DNA from: Microbacterium galbinum
GTDB lineage: Bacteria > Actinomycetota > Actinomycetes > Actinomycetales > Microbacteriaceae
Length of the DNA stretch: 64,000 nucleotides
Assembly: GCF_023091225.1 (NCBI RefSeq)
Contig: NZ_JAHWXM010000001.1
Span: 682,001 to 746,000, forward strand
Reading direction: 5' to 3'
Below, piece after piece: positions 55,809 to 64,000 of this stretch. The notes below the pieces were generated by a model, which saw nothing but the letters and a program-made list of their open reading frames with translations, searched no databases and was not told the DNA's origin. Numbering within the stretch: the stretch's first letter is position 1; the number at the start of each line of letters is the position of its first letter. Made by a program: the position numbers and the translations under genes.

Positions 55809-57755
55809 TCACCCCCGCCCCGCCGGTACGCCGCGCTGCGCCGTCGAGCGCCCCAGGTAGACGTAGTCGTCGTGCTTCGCGACACGGCCGTCGCCGGCTG
55901 CACGCCCGTGCAGCCGCCGCCACACCCAGGGCAGGGCATGGCGGGACCACCACAGTCCGGTACCGATGTCGATCTGCTCGTGCAGTGAGGCGTCGAGGGC
56001 GCCGAGGGCCTCGGCGTGCGGAACCCCGAGGATCTCGCCCGCGCGATACGCCAGGAAGCGGTGACCACTGCTGCTGAGGTGGACGAGGTCCTCCCCCCAG
56101 TGCTCGCGCTCGCGCAGCGCCGGGTGCAGGTCGGTGTCGATCAGCACCGAGCCCGTACGCGCGGCGATGCCGCCGAGCGCCGTGGCGAACGCCGCGAACC
56201 GGGCCGTGTAGATCGCCGCCGCACGCCGACCCGGCAGGAACGGCGTCACGAGGACGACCGTGGCTCCCGTCGCCCGCAGACGCACGATCGCACGCTCGAG
56301 CTCCGCGGCGAGCGCGGGGATGTCGACGCGGTGCTTCACCAGGTCGTTGGCACCGATGAGCACGGAGACCAGGTCGGGACGGAGTTGCAGGGCGCGGTCC
56401 AGCTGAGGGCCGCACACATCGGCGACCCGCTTGGAGCGGATGGCGAGATTGGCGTAGTGGAGCCCTCCCCGCGAGGCCAGCAGGAGGGCGAGGCGGTCGG
56501 CCCATCCGCGCAGCGCGCCGTCGGGGGCGGGATCGCACAGCCCCTCGGTGAGGGAGTCGCCGAGGGCGATGTACCTCTGCCACCGTGCGGGGACGACGGG
56601 CAGGGGCGTCTCGGGTCGGATGCTGCGGCGAGCGCGGAGCGAGGTGTCGACCCGCTTCAACGTGCGGGCCTCGTCGAAGTGCTCGAGGAGGCGTCCGCAC
56701 ACGCTGTCCCAGGAACGCTCCTGCACCGCGTCGTGGCCGGATTCACCGAACGCCCGGCGTTTGCGGGCGTCGCCCGCCAGGTCGGCCACCCGCATCCGCA
56801 GGTCGTCGAGGTCTCCCGGGCGGTAGAGCCATCCGTCGATCCCCATCCGGACGAGGTCGAGGGGCCCGCCGCGACCGGTGGCCACCACGGGCACACCGCT
56901 CGCGTGCGCTTCCTGCAACGTCTGTCCGAAGGTCTCGCTCTCCCCTGGATGCACGAAGACATCGAACGAGGCGACGGCGGTGGCGAGCGCATCGCCGTCG
57001 AGGTGACCGAGGAAGACGGCATCCGGCAGCATCGCCTGCAGGCGCGCTCTGCTCGGTCCGTCTCCGACGATGACGAGGCGCGCGCCGGGGAGGGAACGCA
57101 GCGCGACGAGGTCCTCGACCTGCTTCTCCGGGGCGAGGCGGCCCACGTACCCGATGACGACCTCCCCACCCCACCGGGCGCGCAGATTCTCATCACGGCG
57201 CGCCGGCTGGAAGCGTTCCGCGTCGACGCCTCTCCCCCACCGGCGGATCCGGTCGACGCCGAGGTGCTCGAGTTGCCGGGCGGAATCCGACGAGGGGGCG
57301 AGGGTCAGCGTCGCGCGCCGATGGAGCCGGGCGATGTGCGTCTGTGCGATCCCCGTCGTCGCGGCGACGCGATAGCGCTCGGTGTAGGCCGCGACGTCGG
57401 TCTGGTAGGCCGCGACCGACGCCACCTCGAGCCGTTCTGCGGCGAGCACGCCCCGCCATCCCAGCGCGAACGGTGACGCCAGGTGCACGACGTCCGGGCG
57501 GAAGCGCCGGAGGGAGACCGCCAGGCGCGAGGCCGGCGAGGTGCCGACGCGGACGTTGCGGTACCCCGGGAGTGCGAGGCTCGGGATCGCCTCGATCGGG
57601 GCACCGTGCAGGTCCTGCGGCATGCCGTTCGCGGCGGGGGCGATGACGTGGGCATCGTGCCCGTGTCGTTCGAGGTGGCGCAGGATCTGCAGGACGGATC
57701 CGGTCACACCGTTCATGTGCGGAAGGAAGGACTCTGTCACGATCGCGACTCTCAC
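55809..57755 (-). CDS. GT4 glycosyltransferase fused to SGNH/GDSL hydrolase
   Basis: 648 residues in one uninterrupted frame. Residues 1-370 form a GT4 glycosyltransferase: VTESFLPHMNGVTGSVLQIL, YVGRLAPEKQVEDLVALR, FVHPGESETFGQTLQEAHAS and GVPVVATGRGG are the mannosyl/glucosyl-transferase motifs. From about 395 to 630 an SGNH hydrolase follows: IALGDSLTEGL (Ser), SVLIGANDLVK (Asn) and DLVHLSSSGHRFLA (Asp/His). The start is GTG at 57755; upstream codons lack homology. The pair could add a sugar and trim or transfer an acyl group on the same cell-envelope glycolipid. No transmembrane helix is seen. Confidence 0.85.
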   Translation of the reverse strand: MRVAIVTESFLPHMNGVTGSVLQILRHLERHGHDAHVIAPAANGMPQDLHGAPIEAIPSLALPGYRNVRVGTSPASRLAVSLRRFRPDVVHLASPFALGWRGVLAAERLEVASVAAYQTDVAAYTERYRVAATTGIAQTHIARLHRRATLTLAPSSDSARQLEHLGVDRIRRWGRGVDAERFQPARRDENLRARWGGEVVIGYVGRLAPEKQVEDLVALRSLPGARLVIVGDGPSRARLQAMLPDAVFLGHLDGDALATAVASFDVFVHPGESETFGQTLQEAHASGVPVVATGRGGPLDLVRMGIDGWLYRPGDLDDLRMRVADLAGDARKRRAFGESGHDAVQERSWDSVCGRLLEHFDEARTLKRVDTSLRARRSIRPETPLPVVPARWQRYIALGDSLTEGLCDPAPDGALRGWADRLALLLASRGGLHYANLAIRSKRVADVCGPQLDRALQLRPDLVSVLIGANDLVKHRVDIPALAAELERAIVRLRATGATVVLVTPFLPGRRAAAIYTARFAAFATALGGIAARTGSVLIDTDLHPALREREHWGEDLVHLSSSGHRFLAYRAGEILGVPHAEALGALDASLHEQIDIGTGLWWSRHALPWVWRRLHGRAAGDGRVAKHDDYVYLGRSTAQRGVPAGRG

Positions 57756-57895
57756 ACCCCCAGGATGGAGGCAGCGATCGGCGGTCGAGGCCGATTCGCG
57801 GGGCGCGCACCAGATGTTCACCGGATGCACGAAAGCCCGTCACCGGCTATCCGGATTTCAGTTGCCGTTCACCGCCGGAGGGCACCGTTGAGGAC

Positions 57896-58507
57896 GTGCC
57901 CACCGATCTCCTCGCCGATGTCCTCGCCGGCCCCTGGGCGCTCGCGGTCATGTGCCTCCTCGTGTTCGGTGACGCCTTCCTGGTGGTGATCCCCGGAGAG
58001 GTCGCGGTGACGGCTCTGGGCGCGGCTTCCGTCTCGACGGGCGCTCCCCCGCTCTGGGCCGTCATCGCCTGCGCCGCAGCCGCGGCGGCTCTCGGCGACA
58101 TCGCGTGCTACCTGATCGGGCGCTTCGTCGGAACCGAACGCTGGGGGTGGATGCGCGCGCCGCGCGTCCGACGGGCGCTCGACTGGGCCCGCCGCAGACT
58201 GGACGGCGGGATGGCCACGGTTCTCTTTACCGCACGGTTCGTTCCGTTCGCCCGTCTCGCGATCAACCTCGTCGCCGGAGCGTCCCGCGTGCATCCTCCG
58301 CGCTATCTCGCCCTGGTCACCGTGGCAGCACTCGGATGGGCCGTGTACCAGGCATCGGTCGGCGCAGCCGTCGCCGCAGTCCTCCCCGGCGGACCGATCG
58401 TGGCGGTCCCCGTGTCTGTCGCGGTGGCGATCGGTCTCGGTCTGCTCATCGATCTGATCACGCGCCGCAGCAGGCGAGACCTCCCGGACGAGACGCCGGT
58501 GGCCTAG
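57896..58507 (+). CDS. DedA-family membrane protein
   Basis: 203 residues with five to six hydrophobic segments. The VTT/DedA features are VIPGEVAVTALGAAS, LGDIACYLIGRFVG, ARFVPFARLAINLVAGASR and LGWAVYQASVG. DedA proteins move or flip lipids and support envelope homeostasis. The start is GTG at 57896. It is divergent from the glycosyltransferase fusion, consistent with an envelope theme. It is followed by a tiny DUF5302-like gene. Confidence 0.88.
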   Translation: MPTDLLADVLAGPWALAVMCLLVFGDAFLVVIPGEVAVTALGAASVSTGAPPLWAVIACAAAAAALGDIACYLIGRFVGTERWGWMRAPRVRRALDWARRRLDGGMATVLFTARFVPFARLAINLVAGASRVHPPRYLALVTVAALGWAVYQASVGAAVAAVLPGGPIVAVPVSVAVAIGLGLLIDLITRRSRRDLPDETPVA

Positions 58508-58510
58508 GCT
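58505..58510 (+). promoter_or_regulatory. -10 box of leaderless promoter
   Basis: TAGGCT lies 7 bp before the ATG at 58518; its first bases fall inside the DedA stop codon (TAG). Confidence 0.5.
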
Positions 58511-58517
58511 GGCGGAC

Positions 58518-58697
58518 ATGAGCACCGAAGAAGGCGCCACCTCCTCCTCCGAGGAGATGAAGCGCAAGTTCAAGGAAGCGCTCGAGAAGAAGAACGCGCA
58601 GCACCGCCAGGGCGAGTCCCACCTGGATGGCGATTCCGCCGTCCACGGCGGTGCGGCCCCGCAGACGCGGCGCGAGTTCCGACGCAAGAGCGGTTGA
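58518..58697 (+). CDS. small DUF5302-like protein
   Basis: 59 residues beginning MSTEEGATSSSEEMKRKFKE and containing EALEKKNAQHR, HGGAAPQTRR and a basic end EFRRKSG. This is the pattern of the small actinobacterial DUF5302 proteins: an amphipathic helix followed by a Gly/His/Arg tail. The function is unknown. It has its own leaderless promoter and is closed by the hairpin at 58706. Confidence 0.75.
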   Translation: MSTEEGATSSSEEMKRKFKEALEKKNAQHRQGESHLDGDSAVHGGAAPQTRREFRRKSG

Positions 58698-58705
58698 CCA
58701 CCGAT

Positions 58706-58735
58706 GCGGGAGCCGACATGTCCGTCGGCTCCCGC
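58706..58735. terminator. bidirectional terminator hairpin
   Basis: GCGGGAGCCGAC-ATGTCC-GTCGGCTCCCGC, a perfect 12-bp stem between the convergent DUF5302-like and dctA genes. Confidence 0.75.
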
Positions 58736-58756
58736 GTCCTTCATCCGGTGTTCGAG

Positions 58757-60196
58757 TCAGCTCTGCAGCGCACGCCGACGCGCGCGCTCCTCCTTCGCCG
58801 ACATCTCGTCGAGCGCGGACTCCTTGAGCTCGTGCACGTCAGCAGCCTCGCTGCCGTCGGACATCCCGTGGTCGTCGACCCCGTCCAGCAGTGATTCGTC
58901 GAACGGCAGGTCGCCCCTGAGCACCCGACCGACCCGATCGCGATCGATCTGCTTCGTCCACGTGCCGATCAGGAGCGTCGCGACCGCGTTGCCGGTGAAG
59001 TTGGTGAGAGCGCGTCCCTCGGACATGAACCGGTCGATGCCGACGATCACGCCCACGCCGTCGACGAGATCGGGACGGTAGGCCTGCAGTCCCCCGGCTA
59101 GCGTCGCGAGTCCCGCGCCGGTGACCCCGGCCGCTCCCTTGCTCGCGATGATCATGAAGACCAGCAGACCGATCTGCTCGCCGATCGACATCGGCTGCCC
59201 CATGCCGGTCGCGATGAACAGCGAGGCCATGGTGAGGTAGATGGCCGTTCCGTCGAGGTTGAACGAGTAACCGGTGGGAACGGTGATGCCGACGACGGGC
59301 TTCGACACCCCGACGTGCTCCATCTTCGCGATCAGCCGCGGAAGGGCCGACTCCGACGACGACGTGCCGACGATCAGCAGGTACTCCCGGCCCAGGTACT
59401 TCATCAACCGGAAGATGTTGACCCGCGTCACGGCGTAGAGCAGAACGCCCAGGATCACGACGATGAACAGGATGCACGTGATGTAGAACGCCACCATCAG
59501 GATGCCGAGGCTCCAGATCGCCGAGATGCCCGTCTTGCCGACGACCGCGGCGATCGCTCCGAACGCGCCGAGCGGTGCGAGCCAGAGGATCATCCCGAGA
59601 ATGCGGAAAACGACCTTCTGGAGGTTCTTGACCGCGTCCATGATCGGTGCGCCGCGGTCGCCCAACCCCTGCAGCGCGAAGCCCGTGAGCAGCGCGATGA
59701 AGAGCACCTGCAGCACGCTCTCTCCGGTGAACGCCGAGAAGAACGTCGCCGGGATGATCCCGAGGATGAAGTCCTGGGTGCTCTTCGCCTCCGCCGTGTC
59801 GGCATCGTACGTCGCTCCGGCCATATCGAGGCCCGATCCCGGGTGGATGAGGTTGCCGACGACCAGCCCGATGGCCAGGGCGAAGGTCGACATCACCATG
59901 AAGTACAGCAGCGCGAGTCCGCCGATCTTCCCGACCGTCGCGGCCTTGGCGATCGACCCGACCCCGACGACGATCGTGCAGAAGATGATCGGGGCGATCA
60001 TCATCTTGATCAGCGCCACGAATCCCTTGCCGAGCGGCTCGAAGCTCTGCCCGACCTCGGGCCAGATCAGCCCGACGAGTGCGCCCAGCACGACCGCGAT
60101 GATCACCGACACGTAGAGCCAGGTGTGACGGTCCCAGGACTGCTTGCCGCGCCTCCAGTGGAAGCCGGGCAACGTGAATCCGGTGGTGATGGCCAT
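58757..60196 (-). CDS. dctA: C4-dicarboxylate:cation symporter, DctA-like
   Basis: 479 residues of the DAACS family. Signature sequences are VGTSSSESALPRLI (serine-rich re-entrant loop HP1), the helix 7 NLDGTAIY-type motif in FNLDGTAIYLTMAS, and the C-terminal SKGAAGVTGAGLATLAGG and IDRFMSEGRALTNFTGN. It takes up succinate, fumarate or malate with protons or sodium. GAGGAGG lies before the ATG. It is divergent from a CitA/CitB-type two-component system that probably senses the same acids. A 45-residue charged tail is cytoplasmic. Confidence 0.93.
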   Translation of the reverse strand: MAITTGFTLPGFHWRRGKQSWDRHTWLYVSVIIAVVLGALVGLIWPEVGQSFEPLGKGFVALIKMMIAPIIFCTIVVGVGSIAKAATVGKIGGLALLYFMVMSTFALAIGLVVGNLIHPGSGLDMAGATYDADTAEAKSTQDFILGIIPATFFSAFTGESVLQVLFIALLTGFALQGLGDRGAPIMDAVKNLQKVVFRILGMILWLAPLGAFGAIAAVVGKTGISAIWSLGILMVAFYITCILFIVVILGVLLYAVTRVNIFRLMKYLGREYLLIVGTSSSESALPRLIAKMEHVGVSKPVVGITVPTGYSFNLDGTAIYLTMASLFIATGMGQPMSIGEQIGLLVFMIIASKGAAGVTGAGLATLAGGLQAYRPDLVDGVGVIVGIDRFMSEGRALTNFTGNAVATLLIGTWTKQIDRDRVGRVLRGDLPFDESLLDGVDDHGMSDGSEAADVHELKESALDEMSAKEERARRRALQS

Positions 60197-60288
60197 TGTT
60201 CCTCCTCGGAGATGAACGTCGTCGTTCGGGACCGGCGTCGTCGCCGGCGGTGTGCCCACGTTCGCCGACTTCCCGCGACGGCACCATT

Positions 60289-60307
60289 TGTGGTCGTATT
60301 GGTCACA
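60289..60307. promoter_or_regulatory. inverted repeat between dctA and its two-component system
   Basis: TGTG-N11-CACA (with GGTC repeated inside) lies in the 139-bp shared upstream region. It could bind the CitB-type response regulator. The TGTG/CACA ends recall CRP sites, but the spacing is 3 bp too long for the standard CRP pattern. Confidence 0.35.
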
Positions 60308-60335
60308 TTCGCCACCGCAGACGAAGGGAGACGCG

Positions 60336-61616
60336 ATGTCGCACGCCCGCACCGACCGGAGCGCGGCCTCGCGCGTGTTCCTCGTCCTGCTGGTGTCCGC
60401 CGGCGTCATCGGCGCCCTGGTGGCGCTGTTCCTGGTCGTCGAGGCGCAGCGCGCCACGCGTGCGGAGGCCGAGCGGGTGACCGCGTCCACCGCCGTCGCG
60501 CTCGCCGCGTCACCGCTCGTCTCGTCGTCGCTCGCGGACGCGGACCGGGAACGCGCGACGCGCACGCTCGAACCGTACGCCCTGGAGGTCATCGACGCCG
60601 CGGGGCTCGACTTCATCACGATCATGACGACCACCGGCATCCGGGTGACCCATCCCGATCTCGACGAGATCGGGAAGCCCTATCTCGGCACCATCCCCGA
60701 TCGTCCGGCGCCTCTCACCGAGGAGTTCACCGGCACACTGGGCCCCTCGGTCCGCACCATCGTCCCGGTGACGGGTGCGGACGGGAGTCTCCTCGGCTGG
60801 GTGGCCGCGGGCGTCACCACAGAAACCATCAGCGAAACGCTGCTGCGACGCCTTCCCCTCTCCCTCGGCATCACCGCCGCCCTCGTGGCGGCCGGGGCAC
60901 TCGGCGCCTGGGCGGCACGGCGGATCACTCGACGGATCGCCGGGGATCTGCCTCCGGGTCAGGTGAGAGACGCCGTATCGTCCTACGAGTCGATCCGTAC
61001 GCTCGGCGACGCGCTGCGCGCTCAGACACATGAGCACGGCAACCGCATGCATACCGCTGTCGCGCTTCTCGAACTGGGGCGCATCGACGAGGCCATCGAG
61101 ATCCTCACCGAGACCTCGCGGCAGAGCCAGTCGCTGGTGGACCAGGTCACCGCCCGCCGGCACGGCGACCCCACCGTCGGAGCACTGCTGCTCGGCAAGG
61201 CCTCCCAGGCGAAGGAGCGCGGAATCGACTGGCGCATGACCATCGCGCCCGACACTCCGCCGACGCCGCTGTCGCCCGTCGACAGCGTGTCGGTCCTGGG
61301 CAATCTGATCGACAACGCGATGGATGCCGTGACGGATTCCGACGACAGGTGGGTGTCGGTCACACTGCGTCGCTCGCCGAGCGACGGGATCGAGCTCGAC
61401 GTGGCCGACAGCGGCCCCGGTGTCCCCCCATCGCTGCGCGACGAGATCTTCGCCTCCGGATTCTCGACGAAGGAGGCGGGCGTCGCAGGGCGAGGGGTCG
61501 GGTTGACGCTCGTGCGCGCTCTCGTGCTCGATGCCGGTGGCCGGATCGAGGTCCGCGACGATCCGACCACCTTCCACGTGACCCTTCCGGCTGCGCGCGG
61601 GCGGGGCAGGCGATGA
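60336..61616 (+). CDS. sensor histidine kinase, CitA/DcuS type
   Basis: 426 residues. Transmembrane helix 1 is at about 15-37. An extracellular PAS-like sensor (about 40-180) contains GLDFITIMTTTGIRVTHPDL and LGPSVRTIVPV. Transmembrane helix 2 is at about 180-202. The Spo0B-type phosphoacceptor segment is QTHEHGNRMHTAVALLELG with His232. The ATPase has NLIDNAMDAV (N box), DSGPGVP (G1) and GRGVGLTLV (G2). CitA/DcuS kinases sense citrate or C4-dicarboxylates outside the cell. The usual cytoplasmic PAS domain is missing. GAAGGGA supports the ATG at 60336. Confidence 0.92.
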   Translation: MSHARTDRSAASRVFLVLLVSAGVIGALVALFLVVEAQRATRAEAERVTASTAVALAASPLVSSSLADADRERATRTLEPYALEVIDAAGLDFITIMTTTGIRVTHPDLDEIGKPYLGTIPDRPAPLTEEFTGTLGPSVRTIVPVTGADGSLLGWVAAGVTTETISETLLRRLPLSLGITAALVAAGALGAWAARRITRRIAGDLPPGQVRDAVSSYESIRTLGDALRAQTHEHGNRMHTAVALLELGRIDEAIEILTETSRQSQSLVDQVTARRHGDPTVGALLLGKASQAKERGIDWRMTIAPDTPPTPLSPVDSVSVLGNLIDNAMDAVTDSDDRWVSVTLRRSPSDGIELDVADSGPGVPPSLRDEIFASGFSTKEAGVAGRGVGLTLVRALVLDAGGRIEVRDDPTTFHVTLPAARGRGRR

Positions 61617-62302
61617 TCCGCGTGCTGCTCGTCGATGACGACGCCCTCACGCTCGAGCTGCATCGGAACTACATCGAGCGGCTCGACGGGTTCGTCGTCG
61701 CCGGGGAGTGCACCGGAGCACGCGCCGCGGTGCAGGCGATCCTGGACCGCGCGAACGGCGACGGATTCGACCTCGTGCTCCTCGACGTGACGATGCCCGA
61801 CGGCTCCGGACTCGATGTGCTGCGCACACTCCGCGCCCGCTCCGCCGCCGTCGACGTGATCGCGATCACCGCGGTGCGAGACGCCGAGACGGTCCGTCAG
61901 ATGGCGGCGCTCGGTGTCTTCCAGTACCTCGTCAAACCGTTCTCGTTCTCCGTCTTCCAGGAGCGACTGGCGCAGTACCGCGCGCATCGCACGCAGGCGC
62001 GGGCGACGGACGGAGAAGCGACCCAGGCCGAGATCGATGCGCTGCTGGGGAGGTCGACCGGGAGCATTCCCCTGCCGAAGGGCCTCTCACCCTCCTCTCT
62101 GGATCGGGTGACGGCCGCGCTGCGGCGCAGCGGACCGCTCTCGGCGAGCGAGGCTGCGGCCGAGCTGGGGATGTCGCGCGTCGCCGCTCGGAGGTACCTC
62201 GAACACCTCGCCGCTGAGGGCCTCGCCGACCGCGGGGCACGCTATGGCGCCCGCGGTCGCCCGGAGACCGAGTACACGTGGCGACGAGGCGACGGAACCT
62301 GA
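61613..62302 (+). CDS. response regulator, CitB/DcuR type
   Basis: 229 residues. The receiver domain (about 1-120) has the acidic pocket VDDD, the phosphoacceptor Asp58 in LVLLDVTMPDG, and LVKPFSF with the conserved Lys. The C-terminal output domain (about 160-225, LSASEAAAELGMSRVAARRY) is the helix-turn-helix of CitB-like regulators. The ATG overlaps the kinase stop by 4 bp. Its likely target is the divergent dctA promoter, by the repeat at 60289. Confidence 0.93.
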   Translation: MIRVLLVDDDALTLELHRNYIERLDGFVVAGECTGARAAVQAILDRANGDGFDLVLLDVTMPDGSGLDVLRTLRARSAAVDVIAITAVRDAETVRQMAALGVFQYLVKPFSFSVFQERLAQYRAHRTQARATDGEATQAEIDALLGRSTGSIPLPKGLSPSSLDRVTAALRRSGPLSASEAAAELGMSRVAARRYLEHLAAEGLADRGARYGARGRPETEYTWRRGDGT

Positions 62303-62339
62303 GCCCACGCCTGCACCGGCTGCCGTGCATGCGGGGCGC

Positions 62340-63692
62340 TCAGCGCGGAAGACGTCCGTGGTGGAGGAGGCCATCCGGGTCGACCCGCTCCCGCACCGCA
62401 CGCAGGCGTGCGAGCGCCTCGCCGGTCGCCGCCCCGGCGAGCGTCTGCCCGGGCGTGAGGAAGGTGGGAACCGTGCGCTCGGCGGATGCCGGTGCGACGA
62501 TCTCGCGGAAACGCGCAAGGCTCGCATCACCGGGCTGAACCGGAGCGCCCGGGAACAGCGGAGCGAGCGCGTACACGAGCCATCCGGCCGATTCGAGACC
62601 GGCGAATCCCGCGCGCCGCGGTGTTGCCAGCGCCCCTCCGAGCATGCGGAACTCGATTCCGATCACCGGCCACTGGTCGTCGTGCCGATGGAACGAGAGG
62701 AGCGCATCGATCGTGTCGTCGTCGAGACTGGCCAGCGCCGCCGAGGCACCACGGCTCGGCGTGGGCTCGGTCGGTTCCCCCGATTGTGCAGCGATGGTGA
62801 CGGGAGAGGTCTCCCCCACCGCCTCTCGCTGCACGGGCGCGACGCTCCGTAGGCGCTCGAGCAGATCATCGGCCGGGCCCGCGGTCGAGATGAGCTGCAC
62901 CGTCACGAAGCTCTTGCCGCGAATCGCTTCGGGCAGCTGCGGCGCGTCGGGCATGCGGGTCGACGTGACCGACGCGTTCAGCGTCGGCGGTGCGACCGGG
63001 GCCAGGTCGCGCACACCGCGGAGGACCGCCTCGGCATCCGCGACGTCGAAGACCAGCGTCGCGCCCCAGACGGCGGGGGCGGGCACCAGATCGATCTCGA
63101 GCGCCGTGACGACGCCGACGACCCCGCCCGCGCCGCGCAGTGCCCACATGAGATCGGGGTCGCTCCCGTCGTCGACGCGCTCGTGGCGCCCGTCGGTGCG
63201 CAGCACCCACGCCGCACGCAGGTTGTCGGACCCGAGACCCGCCGTGCGGCTGAACAGGGAGTGACCGCCGCCGAGCGTGTAACCGGCCACGGTGACGACC
63301 GGGCTGCTCCCCGCCGGAGCGACCCATCCCGAGCCCTCGAGCGCCTCGATAACGCGCCCCCACCGCACCCCGGCACCGACGACGGCGGTCCCCGCAGCCG
63401 TGTCGATGTCGAGCATGTCGAAGTCAGCCATGCGCACCAGGATCGCCCCGGTCACATCGCTCCCCGCCCCGTGACCGCCGGGCTGCACCGCGAGGGGCAT
63501 CCCGGTCTCGCGTGCCGCGACGAGCAGCGCCCGGAGATCGCCGACGTCTCGAGGATTCGCCACCAGCGCGGGGTGCTGATCGATCGAGAGGTTCCACGGC
63601 GCCCGTGCGGCGTCGAAACCGGCATCGTCGGGCAGCAGCATCCGCCCCGCGAACGAACGACGGAGGGCGGCGATTGCTTCGGAGGCTGACAT
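62340..63692 (-). CDS. FAD-binding oxidoreductase, BBE-like
   Basis: 450 residues. The FAD-binding PCMH domain (about 40-210) has AVQPGGHGAGSDVTGAILVR with the flavin-linking His in GGHG, and VTVAGYTLGGGHSLFSR. The substrate domain and C-terminal VDPDGLLHHGRLP follow. The second linking Cys of bicovalent enzymes is absent (VTVAGYTLGGG), so FAD is held by one bond or none. The substrate is an alcohol or sugar of unknown type. The ATG is 6 bp from a TACGGT -10 box. It is downstream of the FMN reductase gene on the same strand. Confidence 0.85.
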   Translation of the reverse strand: MSASEAIAALRRSFAGRMLLPDDAGFDAARAPWNLSIDQHPALVANPRDVGDLRALLVAARETGMPLAVQPGGHGAGSDVTGAILVRMADFDMLDIDTAAGTAVVGAGVRWGRVIEALEGSGWVAPAGSSPVVTVAGYTLGGGHSLFSRTAGLGSDNLRAAWVLRTDGRHERVDDGSDPDLMWALRGAGGVVGVVTALEIDLVPAPAVWGATLVFDVADAEAVLRGVRDLAPVAPPTLNASVTSTRMPDAPQLPEAIRGKSFVTVQLISTAGPADDLLERLRSVAPVQREAVGETSPVTIAAQSGEPTEPTPSRGASAALASLDDDTIDALLSFHRHDDQWPVIGIEFRMLGGALATPRRAGFAGLESAGWLVYALAPLFPGAPVQPGDASLARFREIVAPASAERTVPTFLTPGQTLAGAATGEALARLRAVRERVDPDGLLHHGRLPR

Positions 63693-63698
63693 GACGCC

Positions 63699-63704
63699 AC
63701 CGTA
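63699..63704 (-). promoter_or_regulatory. -10 box of leaderless promoter
   Basis: The minus strand reads TACGGT 6 bp before the ATG of the FAD oxidoreductase. Confidence 0.4.
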
Positions 63705-63745
63705 CGATGCCCCACGGACATTGTCGATGGCGTCATGCCCCGCGC

Positions 63746-64000
63746 TCACTCGCCGGCGAGGCCTCCGAGCATGTGCCCGAACGAGCGTCCCTCGCCGAGG
63801 TAGGTCGCGGGGTCGAACGGATCAGTCGCGACCGCCGCCTCCCGGCGAGCGATGACGTCGGCCAGCTCGCGCGCACCCTTCTCGACGCGCTTGGCGAGCG
63901 GGGCGACGTCGTCACCCGCGCCGCCCCAGTCGCTCGAGGCCGCGAAGACGCCGGTCGAGACCGCGTCGGCGTGGAGGTAGGCGAAGAGCGGCCGGATGGC
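63746..64000 (-). CDS. NADPH-dependent FMN reductase, C-terminal fragment cut by the window edge
   Basis: The last 84 residues are visible: AIRPLFAYLHADAVSTGVFA, SDWGG, LAKRVEKGARELADVI and the ending SFGHMLGGLAGE. This fits the C-terminus of actinobacterial CE1759-type FMN reductases (flavodoxin fold). They supply reduced flavin to partner oxygenases. The gene precedes the FAD oxidoreductase on the same strand (53-bp gap). The N-terminal flavin loop lies outside the window. Confidence 0.72.
   Translation of the reverse strand, partial: AIRPLFAYLHADAVSTGVFAASSDWGGAGDDVAPLAKRVEKGARELADVIARREAAVATDPFDPATYLGEGRSFGHMLGGLAGE

Noticed and set aside
60289..60307. CRP site upstream of dctA
   Set aside because: TGTG and CACA are separated by 11 bp, 3 bp more than the CRP pattern; kept only as an unassigned inverted repeat.

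Overview
The window is chromosomal DNA from a high-GC actinobacterium, most probably the Microbacteriaceae (Microbacterium-like). The grounds are the strong G/C third-codon bias, many leaderless promoters, and the classic actinobacterial gene order pnp ... dapB ... thyA-folA ... dapA-rnj-ftsK-pgsA-cinA-clgR-DUF3046-recA-recX-miaB-miaA ... dapF ... hflX. This is an inference from family recognition and synteny; no database was searched.

Layout. 1-5.6 kb: start of serA, three membrane proteins of unknown function, and a GntR/FCD regulator divergent from a fused FAD/Fe-S 2-hydroxyacid dehydrogenase. 5.7-14.5 kb: a minus-strand run of an MFS exporter, otsA-otsB (trehalose synthesis) and ilvD-ilvB-ilvN-ilvC (branched-chain amino acids). 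14.7-20.2 kb: thiolase plus two-subunit 3-oxoacid CoA-transferase with a divergent IclR regulator, then a MarR regulator overlapping an MFS exporter. 20.3-25.0 kb: a small genomic island inserted in the 3' half of a tRNA-Lys(CTT) gene. It is bounded by 47-bp direct repeats (45/47 identical) and carries a dead tyrosine-recombinase fragment, two tandem paralogous proteins of an Abi-C-like type, a membrane-anchored coiled-coil protein and a DUF4062 (TIR-like) protein. This is the best candidate for an undescribed, possibly anti-phage, system. 25.1-31.9 kb: hisN, a lipoprotein, a HerA-like ATPase, very small acidic or proline-rich proteins, ssrA (tmRNA), a SIMPL protein, hflX and a methyltransferase.

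32-51.3 kb is the conserved housekeeping block: lysine/diaminopimelate genes (dapF, dapA, dapB), tRNA modification (miaA, miaB), recombination (recA, recX, with an SOS box), division (ftsK), phospholipid synthesis (pgsA), RNA decay (rnj), folate/thymidylate (folA, thyA), and a small redox cluster (thioredoxin-like, DUF4395, OsmC). 51.3-64 kb: a phosphoglycerate-mutase-like phosphatase, an aldo/keto-reductase-fold protein lacking the whole catalytic tetrad, pnp, a glycosyltransferase-SGNH hydrolase fusion, a DedA protein, a DctA transporter divergent from a CitA/CitB-type two-component system, and two flavoprotein genes at the right edge (the last cut by the window).

Regulation visible in the sequence: many genes start 6-7 bp after a TAnnnT -10 box and have no Shine-Dalgarno sequence, so leaderless mRNAs appear common. 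Three local regulators (GntR, IclR, MarR) each have a clear inverted repeat in their own promoter region. No rRNA operon or CRISPR array was seen.
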